A stretch of DNA of 64,000 bases from Strigamia acuminata. Its lineage: Eukaryota > Arthropoda > Chilopoda > Geophilomorpha > Linotaeniidae. The notes under the pieces were generated by a model. It saw nothing but the letters and a program-made list of their open reading frames with translations, ran no database searches and had not been told where the DNA came from. The stretch lies in NCBI GenBank assembly GCA_949358305.1, contig OX442314.1:5707087-5771086 (forward strand), given 5' to 3'. A program made the translations under genes and the position numbers. This document shows positions 29,401 through 39,400 of this stretch, piece by piece. Every line of letters begins with the position of its first letter. Position 1 is the stretch's first letter.

Positions 29401-32293
29401 AGAAATCAAAAAAGTTTCGAGTGAAATAAGAATACAGATATTTTTTTTTCGAAGTTTGTTTTATTTCGAAAAGCTAAAAACATACAAGTTTAGAAGGCGG
29501 ACTTCTTACGAATTTATCTTTCCACCTGAAAAGTTAAAACGAAGAAAACACCGCAACTATTTGGAAATATTTACAAGAAATTAAGTTTCTTGTAACTGTA
29601 CGTCGACACCGATAGCCAGCGACCACGCGCCATAGCAATACGCGTCGATCTCCGTATCAAACGCAGCAGGGAAGCTACTCAAACCTTCAATGCAAGGTGC
29701 GAACGAATGCTTGGAAATTATGGCGGACAACAGATAAAAGACAGCGGAGAAATGTTACAGAAGGTTCGTAGAGATTTATTTAAGTGTCGCGAACTAATTT
29801 TTCCACTGCCATCGGTACCGAAGATAATTTAGTTGTTGAAGAAAAACAACACACTCCATTTCGCAGAAAAGATTTGCAAATCGAAATGAATATTACCTTT
29901 ATTTGAAGGAATTAACTATTTTCACAAAAAGTACATTTTTTCCTTCGGGACAATGGAAATTAAGAAAATATAAAATGGCGGCGAATGAAGTTGCCGACCA
30001 CGTAGAATAGTATTTTTTACATTGAAAGTTACGAATCACGAAAAACGCTTTCCCTCGGAAAAGTAAAAGGATTTCATTCAATCTTTCCTTTCGGAAATTT
30101 AACAAGTGTTTTAAGTTTCCAACGATATTTGGGTCTCCCAAATTTTGAGAATTTCTAAATGAAATTTAGCTGTTTGAAAAACAACGAATATTTTTAGTAA
30201 TCTAATCGGACATTTTCCCACATGATTTCTTAAAACCGGAATAACAAATCCATTTGTGGCTATGAACTTTGCCACATGAAATATTTACGGAGCGAATATT
30301 TTTTGATTGGATTGAAGCTTTAAAATCAGATAGCTGATTTAAACGAAGAAAATAAGTTTCAAAGTAATTATTTTTCTTTCGGAAAAATCAAATAAATCAC
30401 CGCTGATGAAAAGTTGTATTTTTCCATTCGAAAAAACTAAGAATTGCACAAGATTTATCTTCTATTTTGAACATAGATTTTATTCGGAAAAGGAAAGATT
30501 CTAGATACATTATTTTTCTCTAAAAATTAAGAATTTAGTCAATTTTCCTAAAGGTTAATGGAATGTCATCATATATTTCGTTCGTAATTTACGTGTTAAA
30601 GTTTAATCAGAAAAACGATTGAATATGTTTTATTTGCGATAAGTAAAAGAAAGGTTCTTTAAAAATGGAATTTCGATGCAAATCCCACAGTAAAGGGAAT
30701 GTTATGTGTGAGCAATTAACGAAAAGTTGGAATAACTTCATTTTATTTCATTCAAAAGTAGTTGTGAAAAATCAATTTCAAATATTTTTCAAAGAAAAAT
30801 TATTTTTATCGGAAAAAAGTAATTTACATGTCCTCGCGCGGACCGAGTAGTAAACTGCTTAATTGTGACATCGATACTGTTATTGTGTCACGTGTTATAC
30901 GGAATTCCAAACCAGTGAATTACGAATTTTGGCGCGATAGGAATAGAAGTTTGACAGTGAAAGTTCTCCAGATTTGTCTTTTCATTTGAAAAGTTCAAAT
31001 TGAGGAAATGCTGCAGCAGATGAAGGTATTTACGACAATTGAGATTTAAATATTCTTTCATTCAAAAGATAAAAGATCTCTGCAAAAACATCTCGTTATT
31101 AGAGATAAGGGGGACGAAAATTATTAAAACGAATAATCAAAGACACGTCCTTCGTAAATATCGCAAAGGAATAACTAATTGTGAAAACAATTGTCCGCTC
31201 AGGAAAAGTGGAATTTAGCTAGATATTTTCTTTCGAAAAATCAAAGCAATTGTCATCAAAAAAGAAAGATTTGATGAATAATTTTTACCCAAAAGTCTAA
31301 AGGATTGTCGAATAGTTTTCTCCCGAAAAACAAGTACACATTTGTACCAATAACTTTATCGTTTAAAGTAAAATTTCGAATATTTTCTTTTGGAAGATTA
31401 GAGAATTAGATAATTTTTCTCGCAAAACAAATTTAAAGAATTTTAACGAATTTTTATTTGTTAAAAAAATTTGTTAAAAAAGGGGGAGATGGATGGTGAA
31501 AATTTATTTTTTCACACTCGAAAAATGGAATTTAAACCCGAAAAAGTAAAGACTTGGTCAAATTATTCTTCCTATTGGAAATGAATACACAATGTTGGGA
31601 ATCGAAAATAGATTTCAATTACAAAGGAATGATTATTTGAACGATAATTGAATAAGAATAAGAAAAATTGAGAGTTTGAGAAAACTTTATTAAAGTTGTG
31701 GTTGTAACGATATCACACACTAACGGAATAATTAAAAGAAAAATATTTTTTGAAGAAAAGTTATTTAATTATTTGGATTGGTAAAAATCCCAAAGTTCAA
31801 GAAGATTGAAGTAAGTTTATTTTATTTTCATTTGAAAAATACAATATTTTACGAATGTCTTCCCGAAGGAATTTTATTTTATCGGTAAAATTGAATCTCG
31901 AAGGGAACGGACTTAGTAGAGAACTACTAAATAGATGTAACGTCCTTTATACCATTGGCCGACACTAACATCCGCCAATCAGAAGTTGGGAGATCTAGGG
32001 ATCCCCAGCCCCCTGCTATTAAAGGAGGACCAGATCAGATACTGATCATTCGCATCCAGACCAGACCAGAAGACGTGTTCCAGAGTCATCTTGACCACGC
32101 CGTCCCGATTTCAGTCACGATTCGAATTTTGTGTGCCGTGTAACCTGCAAAAGCTAACACGTGTCAAACAAACGCGAAGTTTAATTTTATTTTGTCAAAA
32201 GTAAAGTTTAGAAGTGTTTCTTGTTGAAAAGTGTATTATATTCGTCTTCTTTATAAATTAAAGAATTAAAATCGTCAGATTTTGAATTTTTTT
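29400..32293 (+). other. AT-rich non-coding leader of element 3a rich in TTTTC..GAAAA palindromes
   Basis: No gene is supported. About twenty short imperfect palindromes of the form TTTTC-nnTTCG-GAAAA followed by RTNAA are spread through it (for example near 30050, 30375, 30420, 30975, 31230, 31315, 31510, 31835). Purine runs AAGGGGGA occur at 31107-31114 and 31480-31487. The same sequence is in 3b at about 50,340-53,237. Confidence 0.6.
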
Positions 32294-33775
32294 ATGGCTC
32301 AAAAACCATTGAATATGATCGATCCAAAAGGAAATAATAAGCAGACAAACTTAAATTTAAGTTCTATACCACTTGGCGATCAAACAGAAAAGATTCCCGA
32401 TCATTTTACTCTGTATTGTAATCGTCATGGACTGGATAAAACCAAGTTTAAAAATATAATCGAAGCTTCAGACTATGTAAAAGCTAGGAACTGGCGAGAT
32501 CGTACCCAATCTCAATCTTCACATCAAGATCCAGTACGGAATCCACAAACATACAGCCGAAACTTAGTGAATCAAGATTCTCATACTATGTTTCAAACAT
32601 CCAGTAGGGGATCTAAGTTAGAAAAGTTTAAACCACCTAATTCGGTAGATAAGGGGGAAGAGAATTATAAACCTAATAATTCTCGTCCAGAGAGTTCGTT
32701 AACTAACCAGTCGGTTGTTCAGAACAAATTAAAACTCGTTTACAATCGAGATCAGCTAATTTCAGTTCGATATGCTAATCCAGCTGAAGCACAACAATAT
32801 GTGGCTAGCCTTAATCTGTCGATTAACCTACCGCTATCAAAAGAATTGGGAACCGTAAACAAAAGTTTTGGGCCACCAATATCAACGCAAAGGAAAGATA
32901 TTCGGACTCCAAACAAACATTTACAGTCAAATAACGTACAACAACGTGCCCGATCGCCGATCACAAACTCATGTTTGCGGACGTATGATTTGTCTACCAA
33001 GAAGAGTCCCCAGCCAAGACAATTCTACCTAACGCCCATTTCAAATCGAAAAAAGGTCAAGCAAACTTTTCCCTTGAAAAAGTATTACCAACACGATAAT
33101 GAGAATGATTTTAAACCTAAAAAAGAAAGTTTTTTGACTAACCCACGGGAGATCCGGTATCAATTCGAACAGTATTGTAAACAATACCAGTTAAATTCAG
33201 CTGAATTTAAAAATATAAACGAAGCGCAACAATTCGTATTTCGAAATCAATACCGTAACCAACGACTAAAACCCGTCCCAGTCGTCAATCTGACGGAGAT
33301 ACAACAATTTGCGTCTGGAAAGCAACCCTGCAATATCCAGAATAATTCATCTCAACGAGAGGAATTAAGAACTTCAAAAAAGCGTTTTCGGTCACCAAGT
33401 CCAGCTGGTGATGAAGAAACTTCAAGTACAAACCAACATGTTCAAAAACTGACTGAAAACCCAGGTTTCCAATCATCAGTTCCACGACTTAGAGTCAAAT
33501 ATAGATCCCCTCGTTTGTTGCGGGATTTCACAATTCCAAATATGGGTCCTTTCCACGTATGGTTTTCCAATGAGGGTCCCATTCATGTATGGTTTTCCAG
33601 AGATGACCTAAAACAAAAAGTTGGGTCGTCACGGTCATTTACACTGCCAAGTCAGTACACTGTATGTAACTGCCCAAAGGAAAAACGTCGAAAGAAATCA
33701 GTACAGCAGGCTGAGAGATCTCGGAAATTCGCAAATATGCGAGCTCAATATTTAGCAAAGAATCATGTTGATTAA
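32294..33775 (+). CDS. Element 3a protein (493 aa), family unknown
   Basis: ATG at 32294 (MAQKPLNMIDPK). The protein is Lys/Arg/Asn/Gln-rich and basic, without signal peptide or membrane segments. A module recurs: residues about 34-70 (HFTLYCNRHGLDKTKFKNII, then EASDYV), about 145-175 (ANPAEAQQYVASL), and about 285-325 (YQFEQYCKQYQLNSAEFKNI, then NEAQQFV). The shared pattern is aromatic-YC...L....FKNI.EA..YV, perhaps a short helical fold. Near residue 420 a nine-residue stretch is doubled (GPFHVWFSN / GPIHVWFSR). The tail is strongly basic (KEKRRKKS). It is the only protein of the element, so a role in packaging or in recruiting a partner's Gag is possible but unproven. I recognise no known family. 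Confidence 0.75.
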   Translation: MAQKPLNMIDPKGNNKQTNLNLSSIPLGDQTEKIPDHFTLYCNRHGLDKTKFKNIIEASDYVKARNWRDRTQSQSSHQDPVRNPQTYSRNLVNQDSHTMFQTSSRGSKLEKFKPPNSVDKGEENYKPNNSRPESSLTNQSVVQNKLKLVYNRDQLISVRYANPAEAQQYVASLNLSINLPLSKELGTVNKSFGPPISTQRKDIRTPNKHLQSNNVQQRARSPITNSCLRTYDLSTKKSPQPRQFYLTPISNRKKVKQTFPLKKYYQHDNENDFKPKKESFLTNPREIRYQFEQYCKQYQLNSAEFKNINEAQQFVFRNQYRNQRLKPVPVVNLTEIQQFASGKQPCNIQNNSSQREELRTSKKRFRSPSPAGDEETSSTNQHVQKLTENPGFQSSVPRLRVKYRSPRLLRDFTIPNMGPFHVWFSNEGPIHVWFSRDDLKQKVGSSRSFTLPSQYTVCNCPKEKRRKKSVQQAERSRKFANMRAQYLAKNHVD

Positions 33776-34360
33776 CATGATATGATACACAAAGATTCCC
33801 CGATTATAGTGTAAACAGAAAATCCTCTTCTAAAAATCATGACCTCTCTTCTAAAGAAAAGGAGGACAAAATATAAAGTTAAAATTAACAATTCTCGAAA
33901 AGTAATATTACAGTATTAAAAGACAACTAGTTTAAATTAAAATTAGTCAATTGTACAAAGAATACCAAGTGACTCCGGTCATGACAATTAAGGAGGACAT
34001 TTTGATTCTTAAATTGTCAACTCTTATCATCTAAAAGCTATTTATTGTATATTTATAGCGATACATCTGACTAGGCATATGAAATAAATATTTTGTGATA
34101 ACACAAATGATGATTTTATGTATGACGAAAGTTTCTTCAAAAAGAAGACTTGGAAATAAATTCTGGACTTGAATTTAGGCTATTAGAAAAGATTATTTCG
34201 GCAGAAATCCAGAACTTAGATAATTCAAGTTAGTTTATGTAAACTCAAATTCGAAATTGGAAGTCACGGTATCTCCAAGATACATCAAGTCCGAAAATAG
34301 CATTTATGCTAATTAGGAGAATAACGAAAACTCTATAAAATATTATATAGTTGTGTTATT
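33776..34360 (+). other. 3' non-coding region of element 3a
   Basis: No gene. Purine-rich tracts AAGGAGGA at about 33859 and 33990 correspond to AAGGGGAC and AAGGGGGA (54934-54941) in 3b, and resemble the terminal polypurine tract. Confidence 0.5.
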
Positions 34361-34368
34361 AAGGGGGA
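34361..34368 (+). other. Polypurine tract of element 3a
   Basis: AAGGGGGA, then TG, then the LTR at 34371. The same arrangement is in 3b at 55305-55312. Confidence 0.8.
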
Positions 34369-34370
34369 TG

Positions 34371-36284
34371 TATGACGGTTTACAATGGCTATAAATGCCT
34401 ATTTTCTATCAAGAAAGCGCTGTTGCGCCAATATGATGGTATTTTTACAATATTCTGTGTAAAACTGATAAATGTCTAGAATAAAGTCATTTATGATGTT
34501 TCAAATACAAAGATGTTCGTTTATTAAGAATAAACACTAATTTCCACATGATACTAAAGTATCACGGCATAATTACGAAGATTCGTCTGCTAAAACCCGC
34601 ATTTGTCAATGCTCCATATTGCCACTAGATGGCGCGATCGCAATTAGCGATAAATTCGAATACGAACTTGAAAACCTCATGATTAAATATAAACGTATAT
34701 TTAATCAAGTGAATAAATTGTGTTAAATATTAATATAAATATATATTAAATATCTGACATTGTTAAATACAATGTAACTTCCATTTCTGCGGGACAGAAT
34801 GTTTAGCGATCAATCGGTCAACCGATCAATCTGATTGGTGGAACCCATTTCCGGTCCTGGGTATCCAGTTCCGGTTGTAACAAGGATTAGCATAATTTGC
34901 ATAAATGCTCCTCCGTATCCACTTCCGGTGATACGGGATTGGAGGGATTCGTGGAACCCATGTTCCAATTGGATGACTGGATTAATCCTTAAATCCAGTC
35001 AGGTTATATAAACCCAAACAATCGGCCATTCCGCAGCTCTGTTTGATTATTTTCTGTTTGGTATTGTTACTTATGAAATATGATTCGTTGTTCACGTAAA
35101 AAACCTTTTGGTTCTTTGTTGATTTATTCGCAAAGAACCGTTGCATGATTCTACAGAATCATGCCACCGCCGGCAATTGAAGTCGAAGTGCTGGGATTAT
35201 TATGTTGCATAAATGTTACAGTCTACGGTTGCGACGCCGAAGGAGAACCCGCCGTTGTGCAATTCAGTATCCTCCGGACAGGACCAAGTTGTCTTTTTCG
35301 GTATGAACGTATTCCGTTACCACGAGTAGCATCGGTATTGTTGAGAATCGGTTCCTTCACCTGATGGTGCCAAAGCAGTCTGTTTTACAGTAACCACGAG
35401 TAGCACCAAGTGTTTGGCAAGCTGATTCTCATGGTATTCGATGCCAAAGCAGTCGGTCTATTATTAGTACCGCGAGAGATAAAACTGCTGTGCGGAGCCG
35501 CGAGCTATCGACCCCTGTGTACGTGGTACCGTCAACCACTCGATGGACGACCGTGCTGCGACGCCGGGGACGCTTGATACCGTTCTGCATGGCAAGGCGT
35601 ATATTCTAATCGATGGCAATTGTGTGTTGCGACGGGAAGCTTAATCTTCATTTTATTTATAACAGCAAAACTTAAACTCGACAACCAGTTGGACCAAAAT
35701 CAAGTCAGAAGACTTAATCTCATATTGAACTCAATATAACCGATAAGTTGACGACAACTTATTCCCGAAATATCTAAATAAGAATTCACAACGATATGAA
35801 TTAAATATAATTCATAAGTGGAATATTGATAAGTAAATGAATACATTTACTTACACCAATATCCTCCCAAAGTTGTGGCGGTGCAGACAAAGTCAACCGC
35901 AATGCTCAGATCATTCGATTTATCGACGTGCGATAGTTCACACAGCGAACCAAGGAAACCAGCGAAGCCGTATCGGACTCCAGGACACAGCCATCCGGCT
36001 TAAGATGACATCTATAATCAGGTCGAGCGATGGGGAAACCGCTCCCATATTCCAGACCCGTAGTGATATTATTCTAGGGCCAGTTGGCCAATTCTTTGTA
36101 TAGTTTAATAGCTGATTTAACTTGCCAAATGTCGGCATTAGTCCTATGTATAATTTAGCCTTGATATTATTGTTTACCAACAATAAACTGTCTTGTATTT
36201 ATCTCGTATTGTATTCACTGTTTATTTATTGCGATCTCTTCCCGGTACCATTGTTAAATGGGAGTTGTGGTCGTCACCGTCACA
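34371..36284 (+). repeat. 3' LTR of element 3a
   Basis: Copy of 26852-28765 at an offset of 7519 bp. The only differences noticed are at 36278-36279. It is followed by GTGC and then the rest of element 2's gag. Confidence 0.95.
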
Positions 36285-36288
36285 GTGC

Positions 36289-36408
36289 CCAAGAACAGCG
36301 AAAGAAGACGCTAAGTTTGACGCGATAATGAAGCAGATGGCAGAGATTAAACTCGCCATGGCAAAAAACGAGTCAAAAAACGAGTCAGCGCAGGCGGCGA
36401 AGAAATAA
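36289..36408 (+). pseudogene. gag: Gag of element 2, last 40 codons (severed by element 3a)
   Basis: Once 3a and one GTGC are discounted this continues the gag frame from the zinc knuckle to TAA at 36406-36408. It is Lys/Met/Ala-rich and short helical in character. It includes the frameshift site, so its last codons overlap pol. Confidence 0.85.
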
Positions 36409-36426
36409 CTTCTCGACCGTCTGCGC
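36351..36426 (+). promoter_or_regulatory. -1 ribosomal frameshift module, element 2 gag/pol, with two slippery heptamers
   Basis: The pol frame opens after a TAA at 36348-36350. A AAA AAC occurs twice in gag phase (36363-36369 and 36375-36381). Six bases after the second comes a ten-pair stem: GCGCAGGCGG (36388-36397) with CCGTCTGCGC (36417-36426), one pair G-U. The gag stop sits in the 19-base loop. Stem and spacing are those of element 1, while the loop sequence differs. Confidence 0.88.
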
Positions 36427-39400
36427 CATTCATGAAGAAGAAGGGGCTTAACAAAGGGTTCGATAAACCGCCACCAGTCAAAGAAATGGGTAGTGACATA
36501 GCTAACGCCCAGATCCAAGACAGGGCCAACAACGCTTTGCAGGTAATTACCGCAAACGCTGAGGCTGAGGCGGAAGAACCAAACCTACTGCTTGAAGAAT
36601 TACCTCAAGTAGTCGAAGACACAGAAGAATTTCGTGTTTTCATGTGCAACGTGGCGGTCGAATATACCAGCCGCCTATGTATGCTGCCCATGACAATAGA
36701 ACGCGAAAAAATTATGGGACTGCTAGACTCGGGAGCAGATCGCTCGTTCGTTTCCGAAGACATAGTAGCATCATTGGGTCTCACCGATAAGATAAAAGGC
36801 GTTAATAAAAATGTACGTCTAAAAACCGCCAACGGAATGGCGCGTCCAAAAGGAGTTATATTATTGACCATGGAGTGGCTCGGAGGGGTAGAACAGCACC
36901 CTTTCCTGGTCCTGCCCACGTGCGACAGAATTTTTCTGTTGGGCTTAGACCTCATGGCGTCAATGGAAATACAACCAAATCCAATAACGAAATCTTGGAA
37001 TTATATCAGAAATGATAGAGAAAGACCCGCAATTGTCGTGCCACCAGCTCTTATCAAAGAAGCGGCCGACAAGACACAGTGGGAGAAAGGCCTAAAGAAA
37101 TTCGTTCAAGACTACAATTTTAAAGCATTCGTAGCAGAATTGCAACGGGACAATGTAGTGGAAACGCTTGTCGCCGACGCCGCTTTAGAATTAAACGAAG
37201 CGGCAGCCCTACGAAGGGTCCTACTTAAATATGAGGGGATCCTGTCGAAAAAACCGGGCCGAACGAATAGGGCTATTCACGAAATTAAATTGACGGATAA
37301 TAAACCTATACGAGTTGCGTATAAGGGAATGAACCCGCAAAAACGTGAAATAGTACAAAAAATGTGCCAAGAAATGCTAGACAGTGGCATTGTCTCCGAG
37401 GCCCAGGGAGAATACGCGACGCGAGTTGTGCTCGTGATGCGCCCGGGCTCGGACCCACGCCTATGCATTGATTACCGCCCATTAAACGCGGTGACAGAGA
37501 TAGATCCCATACAGATGCCGTCTATCGAATCCATTTTGAGAGAGCTTAGCCCCTTTTCTTGGGTTACGACGATGGATCTGTCGAAGGGATACTGGCAAGT
37601 TGAGATGAGGCCAGAGGATAAGCTAAAAACAGCATTTTACTCGCCAATTGGACGGTTGATGTTCAACGTCATGCCGTTTGGTTTAGTGAATGCTCCCAGT
37701 ACCTTTCAGAGACTAATCGAAAGCGTATTGGGTGATATCCTGCATCAGTTCGTGTGGGCATACCTAGATGACATAGTTATTGCCTCTAAAACATTCGAAG
37801 AGCACATTGAGCACATCGAACAAGTGCTCACCCGGCTGGCGAAAGCTGGGTTACACGTTCATCCGGGCAAGAGCAAGTTCTGTCGAAAGGAGCTTGCCTT
37901 CCTGGGTTATCGCATTGGAGTCAACGGTTTAGCTATTGGCCCCGAAAAAATCGATGCGATTAATCGTTTCCCACCACCCGAGGACGTTAAAGGTGTCCAA
38001 CGGTTTATGGGAATGATAAACTTCTTCGGCAGGTTGCTACCGGGTCTAGCTGAAGTGGCAGCCCCAGTTACCGACCTCCTGAAGAATGAAAACGAATTTG
38101 TATGGTCAAATGAGTGCACCATCGCATTTAATGCGATAAAGAGGATGCTGACGGAAGTCGGCGTAATGCCTCTACCCGACTTAAACCGGCCGTTCATATT
38201 ACATACGGACGCCAGCAGAGTTGGGTTAGGAGCGGCGTTGCTCCAAACACACGTGCGCGACGGAGTCGAACAAGACCTGCCGTGCATGTTTATAAGTCGC
38301 AAACTCCAAGGCGCTGAAAAAAATTACAACGCCACAGAGTTGGAGTGTTTGGCAGTTGTGTGGGCTATAAGGAAATTCAGAGATTATCTCGAATATACCA
38401 AATTTGTAGTCCACACAGATCATCAAGCGTTACAATGGCTGATGAAATTAAAGGAGCCAGCCGGTCGACTAGCCAGATGGCAGTTAGAACTGATGGCATG
38501 TGACTTGACCATTCAATACAAGCCCGGCAAATATAACGTCGTGGCTGACGCTCTATCAAGGGCACCAGTGTCAGATCCTATCGACGCTGACGATGATGGC
38601 GAGGATGATTCCCGCATCATTTACTGCCCGACGAGTTGTCACCGTTGGGATTTAAGGAAGATAAATGAAATTCCCACCGCGTCTCCAGCAGATGTAAAAT
38701 TCTGTGGATTCTGGACGCGGTTATACCAACCAGCTGCTGACAATCACCCAAATGCAAAGAAGGAATTTAAGCTAGAGCGGAGAATAAATGACCCGCTTCT
38801 AAGCGCCTTCCACGCTCATGTCGGCAGGCAAATGCGAAGCAATCCCCCGACAAGGGAGGAAATAATTGTGCAACAAAAATTAGACAAAAAATGTCAGGAC
38901 AGAGCTAGATTCGTACTGACAGGAAAATATCCGCCCAACTTAACCAGAAGGCAGAAGCGTCGTTATGCACACGAATCCATAGATTACCTATTGGATGACG
39001 GCCTTTTGGTGAAACATCACCCAAATCACCAAGATGACTTGAGTGAATCGGACACCGCAGTAAAGGTAGTAATACCTGCTTCCTTAATCGGTCGCGTGCT
39101 GTGGTTGTTACACGGGCACCCGCTTGCGAGCCATGCGGGAGTAAGCAGAACACTCTATCGTGCTACACAGCTTTTTCACTGGACAGGGATGAAAAAAGAT
39201 ATTGCTCTTTTTGTCCACCAATGTCAGCGATGTCAAGCGTGCAAGCCGAGGAGTAAATCACCATTCGAAACTATTTTCTTAGGGCCTTACGCGCCTTTTG
39301 ATTGTTTAAGTGTCGATGTGATGGGCCCAAAACCCGTTACGGGAAATAAAAATGCGTACATTATCGTTATAATGGACGTGGCGACTCGTTGGCCCGAGTT

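Larger units (their letters stand above)
26852..36284 (+). mobile_element. Element 3a: non-autonomous LTR retrotransposon (9.4 kb) with one unfamiliar gene
   Basis: LTRs 26852-28765 and 34371-36284 (1914 bp each), exact 4-bp duplication GTGC, glutamine-tRNA-type primer site, and AAGGGGGA polypurine tract. The 5.6-kb interior has no protease, reverse transcriptase, integrase or capsid motif in any frame. It holds a roughly 3-kb AT-rich leader and one gene of 493 codons. Two near-identical copies (3a, 3b) with clean target duplications and near-identical LTR pairs show recent movement, so enzymes must come from another element. Similar in kind to LARD elements, but carrying its own protein. Confidence 0.92.

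Noticed and set aside
30665-30850. 61-codon open frame in the element 3 leader.
   Set aside because: AT-rich, no motifs, conserved only because the copies are recent.
31955-32143. 62-codon open frame just upstream of the element 3 gene.
   Set aside because: No recognisable content; may be leader sequence. Not enough to call a gene.
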